Source: Microvelia longipes (taxonomy: Eukaryota; Arthropoda; Insecta; Hemiptera; Veliidae). Taken from it: a DNA stretch of 64,000 bases. Where the stretch lies: positions 27,976,127 to 28,040,126 of the forward strand of contig JACMZG010001914.1 of NCBI GenBank assembly GCA_018340805.1, given 5' to 3'. This document shows positions 48,361 through 60,765 of this stretch, one piece after another (the stretch's first letter is position 1; each line of letters opens with the position of its first letter). The translations under genes and the position numbers were made by a program. The notes under the pieces were generated by a model. That model was not told the DNA's origin. It searched no databases and saw only the letters and a list, made by a program, of their open reading frames with translations.

Positions 48361-51300
48361 CTTCAGTGTGCACTTACTTTGGACAAACAGTGAAAAAAGA
48401 TTCTCTTATAACAACATTTCTGTACCAGGAGTCATCTTTTCAGGTTATTTATGGACATCCAGTTATTTCACATAAAATATTATCTTATCCCTTTGTTCCT
48501 TGTGAAATACGAGAATGTGCGAAAATAGAAGATTTATCACTTCTTTCTCCACTCCTCTAGATGCAATCACCTATTAAACTCCGAGCATAAAACTATTACC
48601 AGATTTTATCATCTTCCGATGAAACTACAAAAACAAACAGTCAATTTATTGTTTTTACGAGAGGGACACATTAATACAAACGAGGAGATCATCTCTCAGG
48701 ATGAAATCTAGCGTTTCTTTACTCCTCACTACTTTAATGTTTTTAGAGAGATACCAGATAGGACCTATCTCTCAAGTGGATGTATAGAACTATCACCATT
48801 AAGCTTCTTACATTAATACAGCATTTAGGTCGAGCACTCTTCCAGGTAAATGTATAGTGACATCTTATGAGCTGTAATTGTTCGAACACATTAAGAAAAT
48901 CAGCAGAACAGACATCTTCATAATGATGTTATTGAAGACAATTCAAGAAGAACCCCGTACATATTTGTGTTATCCACGGAAGCATTGTATATTAGCTGGA
49001 GATTCTGAAGAGTATTATCCACTTTTGATTTTCTTATCTGATGGAACATTACCTTTGGAGTGCACATCTACATACTTATTGAATCACATAATTATTGCAT
49101 ATATATACTTTACTATCAATAAAGTAGGTGAATACTATCGGACTAAGCGATATAATGCTCCCTGAACAAGAGCCCCAACCTCCAATCAATAGAAATTAAA
49201 ATACATCTTTAAATTAACAATTGCACAACTGTAAAATATTAAATTACATAATCAAATAAAACTTTTTGTTCGGTTCCTCATAAATTTTACTCTGCCAATA
49301 ATATTTCCAGCAAATAAATTTATTAATACTCTAAAATTAAAATAAGGATACACAAACTATAATAGTTTAATTTTAGAAATTATTGTATCAATTTTTAATT
49401 ACCATAAAGACGTTGAAAGGTTCTTATTTTATTTTTTTTTAACAAGCATAAATAAAATTTATTAAACTAAATTCTAGAAATAACTAATACCTATCATTTT
49501 CACAGGTATAAAGATCACTAATTAATTTCGAGAGGCTTTTGTATATCTTACTACTATAAATATATTGTGATACATGAGTCACCTATTTAGATTATTAATC
49601 AAATCGTATGTGTCTATCACCTCCTAACTAACAGTAACTACATATATAAACCTATTAAAATATGATAGAGAAGAATAAATGAGTCAAATATCTACATAAA
49701 TGTATTAATAATCGTAATAATTAATAAATTATGATTTATTATTTAAAGTTATTGAGTGACAGCTATTACACAGAGTGAAAAATATATTTATTCAATTTAA
49801 ATTATTGATTGTGATATGGAATTACTGTGCTGAATTCCATTCGAGATTTCAAGGCTTAACATTAATCAAGTGGCTCACATTGAGCAGCAAACAAGCTGTT
49901 AATGATAGAGAGTAATTTCAAATGATTCCTTATTGAGCAGTAATAAATTAAGCTCTCAGCTAATTCTGGGATCTTGATTAGATAAATAGAATATGAAAGT
50001 AATAAAATAGATTAAACAAATATCACGCTAATTAACTCCCAAAGTATGACTAACATGTGTTTAGGTATATGAATGCAACGAATCGACTAGAAATATAAAA
50101 TACTATTATGTAAAATCTGCATCTATTTACTTGTAACTAAGTGATTATTTCACTAGATACAGTTGTTCTTATACCTTATAGCAGTTAGAAATCCATATAT
50201 ATATGGGATACACATAATTGTGTGAACCCACCTAAGTATTTAGCGCGACCTATGGTAGCACACTAGACTCGATAAGCTCAAGCAGAACAGCCAGCTGAGC
50301 CGAGACTAGTACCGGAACATCCAACACAGTGACTATCCTGTACTTTGGACTATCCAAAATGTTCATCTGACTTAGTTATTTAGCTAATAACTTTATAAGT
50401 CCTCACTGAGTATATATAATTGTTTACCCATAAAGATTAGAACTTGAACATACGAGTTAAAGAGATCTTTGAGGATTTTTTATTTTAGAAACTATTAGGA
50501 AGAAGAGCCATCAAAGATGAGTAGGCAATCTAAATTGAGTGTCTAGACTTAAAGTCCACAGAAGTCTTTTATTATATAATAAAAAGAAGAGCACCTTAGA
50601 AGTATAAGTCTCAAAAAACTGCGTCATAAAGAGATATGAGATGCTATATATTTCGATTCAAAAAAGTGAATTGTCTAGACATTATATGCATTAAAGTACA
50701 ATTAGTAATAAACTCTAACAAACTAAATGCGTTTTAACTGTATATATCAATAGCTTAATACCTTCTTAGTTAAGATAATGATACTCGCGCTCAACACAGA
50801 CATAAGCTTATGTCTTCTCATTCGAGTACCATATTATGTCATAAGATCTAAAGTGTTATGCACCTCTTTTGAGGAGACAGACCGGGGGGAGAGCGTAAGA
50901 AGGTCCGTGTTTGAAACTGATGCGGCTGTGTGATTACATTACGAAAATTGTCTATGTTATAGAGGAGTTAAGAGAAGTGTTTACACAGATCAAGCATTCG
51001 TGTTTCGAAAGCTAATCGGCAAGCACATATCTTAAAAACTTAGTTTAAAAAATACTATCTTGAGGTCTTAAAGATTGTGCTATTCCGCCAAGAGATCTTT
51101 TTCATCGTCACCATGCCTATGAAGGATTTGCACAACGGTGCGGACACTATTCTGACTACATATTAAAAAGAAGCGATATAACAATCACACATAATATAAC
51201 TATAAATAAATACACACTAAAATTAATTAAATGAACCTAAATAATAATACCAAACATAAGAAATTATATAAACCTATATTATATATCTTTTTTATAATTT

Positions 51301-53840
51301 ATTATTAAATTTTAAAAATGTTAGACTATAACCTTGAGCCAACATTTATGTGAGTATAATGACTAATAATATCTAAAGCTACCATTTTTGCTTAAATATA
51401 TATTAATAAATATATGAATACTGTTATTCATTCGTTATTAAATTTTCAGAAATCAAATATTTAAATATAAAGTCCTAATAAATAATGGTTAGTTTAGTTA
51501 AATTCCATCTAGACCATGGCGTTCTGACTATTATTCACAGGATCATAAAATATGATCAACCGTTAATATCATAATGAATTACAAAGCATGAAGTATTAGT
51601 AAATTAGCTACACGAAACGACTTAAACAAGTAAAGGCAGGAGATAACGGTTGTGAAGGAATCTTCTAATACACTATATAAAGTTCACTGGAGCTCTGAGT
51701 CGATCTAAATAGGTATATAATTAAAAAAGGTTGTTAAACAAGAGTTCCATATACATCAATACACAAAACAAAGTGGTGTCGATAATTCCTAAAGTTCAAA
51801 AACAAGACGCAAATCATTTATTGAATAAATTGAAAAAAAAAATATAATTAAATTTTGTAACTTCGTTAGACCACTTCTGCCTCGTATCACAAATTAGTAA
51901 TAAAAGAACGATTCTTAACTTACGCATCATCAAACTATGTAGTAATATGTCTCTCGAAGTGTAAGTCTATGTAAAATTAAACGAGGGATTAGTCTCAATT
52001 TTTAGCTCCGTCGAGAATTTAAGTAGTGGGCCCCACGAAATTCTCACCATCCATTCTAAAAGCCTCGCCCAGCACGCCACTGTACTAGAGAGACACTGGA
52101 AACAAAATATAAACAACCATTGTGATGAGAATGAAGCAACAGAAACAATCATCATGTTATAGACATTAGATAATCAGGCATAAAGAGTTCAGGTCAGTAT
52201 CAGGATAGAGTGATTCAGTCTAAAATAGAAGACCGACTAGAAGAAAGACACGCGAACGAACCATAATATTATGTTCACTAGGATTATCTGCAAATAAATA
52301 AGACACTTAGAATCTAAAGAACGTTAATGAAGTAGAAGTGAATTACAAATTCTTACATGTTCACAAAATATGAACTCAAGAGCCCATATAAAACCGGATA
52401 AGCCTTGTACTTTCAAACTGACAATTGTTGGAAAAAGAAGGCGTAGAACTGATTTCATAAATTATTAAGGGAATAATGTTAAAGGAAGCAATAGATTTGA
52501 CTTACCCCCACATGCGTGATCTGATCATCACACTAAAGAAAAATTTTATTTAACATAAGATATATCTAAGATAAGTCTAATGATTTTAGCTATGATAAAA
52601 GTATTTGAAATACGTACAGCAACAAAGGACAATTTCGTCATTCGTCACTCCTACGGACCTCATTAAGCAAATTCAATATAGTTGACAAAAGGTAAGTTTT
52701 GAGAGAATGAAAATACAAGACACTTAACTATATAGTGACTAACACTTTCTGTAGGAGTTGCCAACAAAATTTACATTTTGATTCCTTCTAATACCCCACC
52801 TGCCGAAAGTATTCCGCTCATAGACTGTTTAGTCACTTCAATTGTAAAAAATCTATTTCTAACAAAATCCCCTCTCAAATCTAATGTTAACGAAGGTTAA
52901 GGGCTCCTTATAAAAATTCGATACAGTCTTCCCGTGTATATTGAGATAGAAATATTCCATACTATGGTTCCGTTCTATAACGTTTGAGGAAATCAATGAT
53001 TACATACACGAGAGAGTGGAGGGAGAGGAGGGTACATTTCTCAAATCAAATAAAATAGTAATTATTATCCATATGTGTTCACATGTGTAAGAGGCAAATT
53101 CGACCTTAATAAAAAGACTATAAAAACGAGAGCTAATCGAAGCATCCTCTAGTCGAATAAGTTTTCCTTATACCGAGCAACAGAGACTTGTACTTTAAAA
53201 CATCTCTATCATGATAACACATGACGAGTGGTCAGTTTAAAAAGCTAAGCCACCACGTACAACAGTCGCCATACAGCAATATGTAATAAATAACACCCGC
53301 TATTTTCAGATACGGAAAATTTGTTAAATCGGCAGTATAAAAGTGCCTGAAACGTAAATATATGAAACAGTGGAAATATAGACAGCGTAAGGAGATAATT
53401 AAAGGAGAGGATAGAAAAGACGATACAATTCAGTCTCAACACCAGCTGCTAAAATATCATAGTAGGATATAATAAGAAAATTTAAAATTCATAATTTATT
53501 TGAGGAAGTCTGTTACCGAATCGGCTAATTGAAATCGCCGCTTATGTAATATTTATATCTCATAAATTATAATTAAAGAAGTACAATTATCCGAGAGATT
53601 CTTAGTCCACACTGTAATCCATATCTGCGTACCAATGATTAGAAGTAGGAAAGCTAGAACATTAACAACAATATATGATTATCAGTTAAAGATTAAATTG
53701 TCCATGGAATGCATGATCCAGAGCTCGAATGACGTTTCCAGGGAAGTTAATGAGTGCACCAACGACCCTATAACCCTCAATCGGATACGTGCCAAGTTTT
53801 AATTTTTACGTGAACACAGTAAGCGTTTGTAGACACATGA
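48361..53840. other. Long block with no recognised repeat family or gene
   Basis: No TA tracts, family A-C copies or SINEs are seen over about 5.5 kb. Short frames (for example 48366-48560, 48878-49165, minus 51967-52155) contain no domain I recognise and no clear splice-linked chain. It may be old unique sequence or a single decayed element. Confidence 0.4.
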
Positions 53841-54070
53841 CACTCGCACAAACAGAAAAACAGAGAGAGCCACGCGGCTAAGGGAAAGGCCAGCGGTATG
53901 TGGCTAGCTAGGCGCCTGAACCGACATAAAAGAGGCTGAAACGGAGATTAATTGTGATATAATCACAATGGCATGGATCTCTATATCGGAAATAATAATA
54001 ATTAATGATAATTTAATGGAAAGCAACACTTTTCTTATTTACCTACGCTAATAGGCGAGGAGTAAAAATG
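53841..54070 (+). repeat. Very diverged family A 3' relic
   Basis: It carries ACAGAGAGAGCCAC, GAGGCTGAAACGGAG and a terminal ACTTTTCTTATTTACCTACG ... GGCGAGGAGTAAAA, in family A order but with many changes. Confidence 0.45.
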
Positions 54071-54986
54071 TAAAAATTTATTTTTTACAACGTACTTATT
54101 TTTATCCACTTGAAACACCCTTGCAGCACTAACAAGAAACCTTGTTTATATCATTTATATTTTGATTTGTTAACTTTCTGATCTGTCTTAGTAAAGTCAG
54201 AGCGGCGCCACTAGCTGACCCAACTCCTTGATTTAGCGAACAAGGGTCCTCCTCTACCAGTCTCACTTTTTTGCCTTATTCACTCTTAAAAATCAAACCT
54301 TTCTCCTCATTTCCATTCTTAGATGTCATAAAAAATTATTTTTGTCCAAATAAGAGCCTTAGTCATGTTATTTTTATAATGCTACTTTGCCATTGATGAT
54401 GCCTATTAATATTTATTTTAGTTACAAGCTTTTCGTTAATACAGCAATGAAAGTTTTCTCTAATTTATCAATCATTGTACACAAAGTTTATAAATTTGGA
54501 AGTCAATAATATATCTTTCTTACTGTGATTGATTAATTAAAAGAATTATTTTACAACTAATAATATAGACGAACAAAGATAAAGTTTAAGACAGAAATTT
54601 TGTTTTGCGATTTGCTCAGAAGTTTAACTACCAGAGCAGAGCAGTGGTTTCCAACCATTTTTATCCATCGGACTACCTTCATATTTTATTACTTCTTCCC
54701 TCCCCCTTCAATATGTTCCAAAATTGGTTTCTTGAACAGGAACATAAATCATTGCCAACTTCATAATATCTTACCTGATTGGGTGGTTTCAATGCGTTGA
54801 TCTATAGGTACACAAAAATCATTTTTGTCAGAATTATATTTTATTTATTTGTATTAATAGTCATTTTAGATGCACAAATTTCATGTAATGTTCTTAAATA
54901 TAAGTATTATCAAATTTAAGTGACGATTGGTCGTATACAAATTTTTGTATTTATATCAATAAAGAAATTTTTTATTAATATCAACA
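54071..54986. other. AT-rich DNA, no gene recognised
   Basis: No feature is recognised. Confidence 0.4.
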
Positions 54987-55553
54987 CCAACAACGTCTTT
55001 CCACTAATTTTAAACTTTATTAAGCAGAGCCGGCTTTCGGCTATAATGCCATCTACAGTGCCTTAACAAGTAATAACAAGACTTAGCAAATAATAATAAC
55101 ATCAAGTAGATAAATAAAAAAGAAAATAAATAAGTAAGAGTCTAAAAAAGGTAAAACACAATAAAAAAGTTTTAAATTATAACAAGAAAATAAATACGTT
55201 AATGCAGTTAAATGTATATGTATGTATTGTAATGTATTGTAATGTATTGTAATGTATTGTAATGTATTGTAATGTATTGTATATGTATTGTAATATTGTA
55301 AGTATTGTAAATGTATTGTAATGTACATTAAAATACATTAATGTATTTACTTTCATGTTATAATTAAAACTTTTTTATTCTGTTTTAACTATTTTAGACT
55401 CTTACTTATTTATTTGCTTTTTTTTATTTATCTATTTGATGTTAAAATTATTTGCTAAGTCTTGTTATTACTTGTTTATGCACTGTAGATGGCATTATTG
55501 CCGAAAGCCGGCTCTGCTTAAAAAGTTTAAAATTAGTGGAAAGACGTTGTTGG
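54987..55553. mobile_element. Fold-back element with tandem-repeat spacer
   Basis: Arms of about 215 bases (54987 to about 55203 and about 55335 to 55553) are near-perfect inverted copies: CCAACAACGTCTTTCC, GAGCCGGCTTTCGGC, CTTAGCAAATAAT, AGAGTCTAAAA. The spacer is a 10-bp tandem repeat, TGTATTGTAA, about 12 copies (55205-55330). Confidence 0.9.
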
Positions 55554-56374
55554 TTTCCATATTATTGTAGAAAATTCCACTGAGCTTACTGAAGTTAAAC
55601 TTTTTTATTCTTAAAATATCATGCTATTAGATCTAATGTAGTTTTCCCTCCCCCTTCTATGACCCTAATCTCATAAACTCATTTCCCCTTGGGAAATTCG
55701 CTATAATCTGTATGATCCATAATCACACCTATAATTATAACAATAAATTATCTGTTTACTAAACCTTTAATTGTTAAATTATAATATGACAAATCATGAC
55801 TCTTGTTCAGCATCCAAAAGAGACGGAATTCAAATTATCAATATAATAAATAAATATTTAAATATAAAAAAAAAATAATCAAATGATTTGTCATAAAACA
55901 AAACTGTAATAGGAATACTTATAAACGACCTTTGCGAGGGTAATGATACGACAATCGTTTTATTTTATAATATATATGATGATAGATCAAGGTCCTGACA
56001 GAGTTACGCCTACAAGTTTTTGTGCCTCTCAAAATCCAGATATGGATTCCAACAAATGGAAAACCCTAACAAAGCGTGGGCTACCTACTACTTGGAAAGG
56101 AGATTCCAGTTGAGGGGTGTAGGAGTTGAAAATGAAAAGAAAAATAACAACAATATAGCTGTCATGTAAAAGGAAGTTTAACAAATTTGGTAAAATTGTT
56201 AAATTAAAGAATAGCACGAGGACAATATTTTTAAACGACTTCTATTTTCTTTGACTCCTTGTTCTATTAAATCATTCTTGAAAACCTTTTCTTGACTTTA
56301 TGTCCAATGAGTCATTCTCTATACCCAGCATGCAAATGTAAATGTTTGCTTCAACAGTACTTAATAAATAAAAA
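55554..56374. other. AT-rich DNA with a SINE-tail scrap
   Basis: 55640-55705 (TTTTCCCTCCCCCTTC, CCTTGGGAAATTCGC) resembles the tail of the SINE at 56500-56675. Nothing else is recognised. Confidence 0.4.
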
Positions 56375-56430
56375 TTCTAGCGTAATGGTCTGCATGCCGG
56401 ATCCAGCCTCTGCCTCTGGGGGTATTTTAT
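56375..56430 (+). mobile_element. SINE head fragment
   Basis: TTCTAGCGTAATGGTCTGCA then TGCCGGATCC is a diverged copy of the A-box-like head at 57350-57600 (TTCTGGCGCGGTGGTCCGCA). Confidence 0.55.
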
Positions 56431-56499
56431 ATATAATATAATAATAATAATAATAATATTTTCTATAGATGAATGAGTATGTAACCTCTATAACCTCTA

Positions 56500-56675
56500 A
56501 AACCCTCCCCCTTCCCTTCATGACCCCAATCTTATAAGCTCATTTTAGCGATTTTTCATCGTGTTCTTTTTAGCGAATTTCCTTTGGGAAAAATTCGCTA
56601 ATGGATAGCGTCATGGCGGAATTCGAACCTCGGACCACGACACAAATCCGTTTCAGAGGTCCCTAATGACGAAAA
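56500..56675 (-). mobile_element. tRNA-derived SINE fragment with terminal hairpin
   Basis: On the minus strand: AGGGACCTCTGAAACGGA, B box GGTTCGAATTCC, GCCATGACGC, the hairpin at 56571-56600, and a tail through 56500 with GGGAAGGGGGAGGGTTTTAG. It is colinear with 5325-5430. Confidence 0.75.
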
Positions 56676-56939
56676 AAAAATATTCGCGAGACTTATACAT
56701 ATATAATATATAGTATTTCTAGACACTTTCTTGTAAACACTCATCTTTCGAACGGATTAATATTTTTTAACCAAACTTGTACAAAGATCAACCTTCAGGA
56801 GGACACGAACCCTATTGAAACCAGGTTTTTGTGACGTCATTAACCCGGTTGCTGAGTCAGCGAAATTTAAAAAATCAGCAAAATTCAGGGTAATATTTTT
56901 TTGCCGCGAAAAAGGTCAATATTTATGTTTTTTGAGACA

Positions 56940-57260
56940 CTGAATCGAATGAAACTGGTCCAAAGTCGATAGACCACTCTAAGTGACCTAAAATCGAAAA
57001 ACATTGTAAATTACCAAAAACCAAAATTTAGGTCGATAAAAAATAAATTTCGAGTAGGGTGTCGTTTTCTATGTAATTTGGGCGCTGAATCAAATGAAAA
57101 CCGGTCCGAAGACGATACGACCACTTTAAGTGACAAAAAGTCGAAAAAACCACAAAAATGATAGAAACCAACATTACGGTCGTTGAAAATTAAATTCGAG
57201 TAGGGTGTCGTTCAATGTTTTTTGGGCCTCTGAGTTGAAATGGCAGTGGTCCGGAGTCAA
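56940..57260 (+). repeat. 145-bp tandem repeat, 2-3 copies
   Basis: Unit starts CTGAATCGAATGAAA (56940), CTGAATCAAATGAAA (57085) and CTGAGTTGAAAT (57230) are each 145 bases apart. Shared words are GGTCC.AAGTCGATA.GACC, AAGTGAC and TTCGAGTAGGGTGTCGTT. Confidence 0.85.
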
Positions 57261-57264
57261 TACG

Positions 57265-57548
57265 ACACTCAAACTCAGGGTACCTGGGTTCACATCCTGG
57301 AAGGGTCGATAATTTTATCGTTTTTTTACCTAATATAAGTTTACAACTAGAAATAATTCTGGCGCGGTGGTCCGCATGTCGGGCGAATTCCTTTGAATGC
57401 GGGTTTCCGTGCTTTTATATAAGTTTACAACTAGAAAATAATTCTGGCGCGGTCCGCATGTCGGGCGAATTTCTTTTTGGATGCGAGCTCTCAAACCCAG
57501 AGTACCTGGGTCAAATCTAGTAGGACAATAATTTAAGTTTACAACTAA
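57265..57548 (+). mobile_element. Tandem SINE heads (tRNA-like)
   Basis: Copies of TTCTGGCGCGGTGGTCCGCA + TGTCGGGCGAAT (A-box region), each preceded by TATAAGTTTACAACTAG. A B-box-like ACCTGGGTTCACATCC lies near 57281-57297 and a degenerate one near 57506-57520. The repeat spacing is irregular, about 80-120 bases. Confidence 0.7.
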
Positions 57549-58250
57549 AAAAAATTCTGGCGCGGTGGTCCGCATGTCGGGCGAATTTCCTTTGGATGCG
57601 TGTTCCGTGCTTTTTATATTATATAAGTTTACAACTAGTAAATAATAATTCCGGCGCGGTGTCCGCTGTCGGGCGAATTTAATTTAGAAATGCGTGTTTC
57701 CGTGCTAAACAACCCATTTCTTGCTTATGCAAGAACCATGCCCATTGCGTGGTTCCGGTTCATGCTTTAGAACCTCAGCAGTTACTCAATGTCAAGGACT
57801 GCTCGTAACTCATTTGTCTGTATTTCCAAAGGAAATGCGCTAAAACCTTTAAAGATAACTGACTAAGCTAAAGACAAGTAACTATGCTTTAAACTAGTGC
57901 AAATAATAGTACTTCTAATTTTAGAGGCATAGTTTTGTACAACAACTGGATGATTATGCGCATTTCCTTTGGAAAATACAGACAAAATGAGTTACGAGCA
58001 GTGCTTGACAATTGAGTAACTGCTTAGGTTCTAAAGCATGAACCGGAACCACGCAATGGGCATGGTTCTTGCATAAGCAAGAAATGGGTTGTTAGCACGG
58101 AAACACGCATTCTAAATGAATTCGCCGACAGCGGACCACCGCGCCGGAATTATTTATTTACTAGTTGTAAACTTATATAATCTAAAAAGCACGGAAACAC
58201 GCATCCAAAGGAAATTCGCCCGACATGCGGACCACCGCGCCAGAATTTTT
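57549..58250. mobile_element. Fold-back element built from SINE heads, 702 bp
   Basis: Arms 57549-57840 and 57958-58250 are inverted copies at high identity; the spacer is 117 bases. Each arm contains two SINE-head units (GCGGTGGTCCGCATGTCGGG type) and a stretch with CATTTCTTGCTTATGCAAG, GGTTCCGGTTCATGCTTTAG and CCAAAGGAAATGCGC. No coding capacity. Confidence 0.92.
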
Positions 58251-58389
58251 AATATAATAACAATAATGTCCGTTTAGAGTCTTGCGTTTCATCAGGGAGA
58301 ACCTCTGGGGGAACCACCTCAGATGGTACTGAGGTGTAACCTCGGAATTAACCTTATGTTATTGAGAGCATTACAATTGCTGAGTCCTC
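58251..58389. repeat. SINE-tail fragment
   Basis: TCATCAGGGAGAACCTCTGG and GGAACCACCTCAGATGG resemble the SINE body at 29450-29520. Confidence 0.5.
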
Positions 58390-58680
58390 GCGTTAATTGC
58401 TGAGTCATTATTGTGGGTTAATGACGTCATAAAATATATTTTCCGGATAGCACAACTGCAGCTGTAGACTGATTTTTAGATAAAGTTTCAACTTTCTAGC
58501 ATAAATACACAAGGAGCTACGATGACAACACACACAGATAACTTTAAGAAAAGCACTCAGGAGGTCTTAAAAATTTGAAACAGATAATTCCGATGACATC
58601 CCGGTTTCGGATGTCAGAAACACAATACTTTTCTTCTATACCTACACAGTCTAAATGAGGAAAAATAGAAAATAGTTAAT
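58390..58680 (+). mobile_element. Family A repeat, 3' half
   Basis: TTATTGTGGGTTAATGACGT, ATTTTCCGGATAGCACAACT, CTAGCATAAATACACAAGG, CACTCAGGAGGTCTTAAAAA, CATCCCGGTTTCGGAT and ATACTTTTCTTCTATACCT match family A in order. Confidence 0.85.
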
Positions 58681-59327
58681 TTCAGCTCATTTCAAACATA
58701 AAATAGTTCTTTGGAATATATAGTTCGTCCAGAACAACACGAAGCGTTTTATACCTCACATCATAAAACTAAAGGAGAGTCATAAACTATATAAAATATC
58801 TATAATTCAAATATACAGATTTCTAAAAACTCAGAAACGTCGAAACGTGTCAAACTATCAATAGAACGTAGCGATAGACCATAAGGTTCTAAATCTTAGG
58901 ATCTCCCATGATAGGAATTCATAATGTGTGTGGTCTTCTTTCCTATAATATAAGGTCCTATTAAGGGCATAAATCTGTAGGAGGCTTACGATAAAGGTTT
59001 TGGATTAAGAATGCATCTAAATATTTCAGTATTTTACGAGACAACAGTCGTGTTTTGTAAGTTTATTCTTTTAGAGAGCGATATTTTATTTTTCGTGAAA
59101 ATTGTGAGTGATGAATAATCACACCTACACCTATAGAACCTGAATAAGTCAATGAAAAGAGTTTTAAACCGTCCACTATTTTTTTTTCACAAAATTCGTT
59201 TATTCGAAAACATGTTTCTAGTATTATTTATTGGACTTCATAATTATTTGTAATCAATTAATTCCCATCGGTAAATATTTAAAAACCATTATAGGCATAA
59301 AAATTCAAGAAACTGAAGCTCTTGCTC
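58681..59327. other. AT-rich DNA, no gene recognised
   Basis: No feature is recognised. Confidence 0.4.
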
Positions 59328-59432
59328 GCTCCGCGGGTTCCTTATAACCCTTGCTCGCCCCGGGGGTTCCTTACAACTCTTGCTCGCTCCGCGGGGTCCT
59401 TAAACCCTTGCTCACTCCGCGGGATCCTTACA
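59328..59432. repeat. GC-rich tandem repeat, about 30 bp x 4
   Basis: Units CTTGCTCGCTCCGCGGGTTC + CTTA(C/T)AAC with small changes. The words recall the reversed GA-loop hairpin of the 5S repeat (ACTCGCTTCGCTCGT). Confidence 0.8.
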
Positions 59433-59499
59433 ACAAAATCTTATTAACCAACATCACTTTGAGTGAATGATAAAAAGTTTAAAACTAAAAAATGGGTAC

Positions 59500-59720
59500 G
59501 TGATACCTCGGAACTTTCCCCCATCACATCGGATTCCCTACGATCATCCTCCCTGCTTCAGACTCGCAAAACGTACACAAGCCATTTGATAGAAATTGAA
59601 CTAATGCTAATAATAAGATGAAACTTAACACACATGTCAATCTTATACGTGGCTAAATGTGTGCTAAATCTCCATCTGATCACATAATTTTTCCGATATC
59701 ACCCCGGTTTCGAATTTTTT
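59500..59720 (-). mobile_element. Composite 5S-end/family A repeat, internally deleted
   Basis: GGGTACGTGATACCTCGGAA and CACATCGGATTCCCTACG (5S-repeat end) are joined to family A text (CGTACACAAGCCATTTGATA, GTGGCTAAATGTGTGCTAAA), then CACCCCGGTTTCGAATTTTT. Confidence 0.75.
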
Positions 59721-60055
59721 TGCAAGTTAAGCAAGTCTTATTAAAGTTTTTCTAAAATAAACTAGGCGATATATCGAGCGGATCGAGCTCTTTATTTTAA
59801 TTATGGCATTCAAATGTTTAAAATCCAGGGATCAAATGTTTCCTAATTTAATCTATCTAGCAAGCGAAGTGAGTGTGTATTTAAATATTCTTATTTAATA
59901 TATTATTCTGACGTGAGTTCTTGATGCAACACATTACTAGTTTATAACTATAATAATGTGTAGTGCATTGTCTTTGAAAACACGGGAAAAATTAAATAAC
60001 AAGTTGTAATGCTACTGCTCGGGTTATAAAGCATGTTACCAACTGAGCGCGCGAA
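59721..60055. other. AT-rich DNA, no gene recognised
   Basis: No feature is recognised. Confidence 0.4.
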
Positions 60056-60765
60056 GAGACTGCAGTATTAAGTGATTGCAGTATTCTGAAGACAAGCGAA
60101 GCGAGTTAAAATAAGTGAGGTCAAGCGTAGCGAATCCGATATATTTTAATAAGTATAATGAGAGGGAGTTCAATTATATTAAGAACCACAATTATGGCAC
60201 TAGATATATTGCTAACATCAATATTCCCACTTGTAGGCTCAATAAATCACATTATTCCCCGAATTATATGGAATAAGGCGCTTTAATGAATTACACGCTT
60301 CAATAGTTGAACTTCTACCCAAAAATTTCAAAAAAAGCATTACAACATTGTTGCTTGAGAAAGCGTACTATAATGTTAACGAAGTTTTAGCTGATAACTT
60401 ATATTATTAACTTATACTTACTTATTAACTGATACTATACTTATATTATTCTACTGTACTATGCTATACTTACTGATACTGTACTTATTAACTGATAGTA
60501 TTCCTAAATTAAATGTTTAGTGTTTCTCATGTAATGTTATGCTTTTTTTTGTTTTTTTTTTAATCAAGTTTGTCATTCAAGTTATGCTGTCTATGTTTAT
60601 GCAATCTATGATATAATTTACAATCTATTTGTTTTTCTTGTTTTTTTATTTCATTGTAAAATTTTGACAATTGAGAAACTTTGTAATAAAGTAACCTCAA
60701 GTATGTAAATAAATAAATATTTTTGACAAGTTTCGAGGTAACCCGTACCCGATTTTTTTGTTATT
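60056..60765 (+). mobile_element. 5S-SINE body split by a LINE 3' end
   Basis: 60056-60150 is the 5S-repeat body (GACTGCAGTATTAAGTGATT, GACAAGCGAAGCGAGTT, GTCAAGCGTAGCGAATCCGA). Its end words (GTTTCGAGGTAACCCGTACC then CGATTTTT) appear only at 60727-60760. Between them, about 60220-60725, lies a LINE 3' end: FPELYGI, ELLPKNFKKSITTLLLEKAY and YNVNEVLADN, a 3' UTR matching 37840-38400, and an AAATAAATAAATA tail. The insertion order is clear even though the left boundary is approximate. Confidence 0.75.

Noticed and set aside
48366..49165. Chain of short plus-strand frames as a multi-exon gene
   Set aside because: No recognisable domain and no convincing splice sites linking the pieces.
51967..52155. 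Minus-strand 62-codon frame (SWGPLLKFSTELKIETN)
   Set aside because: Looks protein-like over a short stretch, but no family is recognised and neighbouring frames give no continuation.
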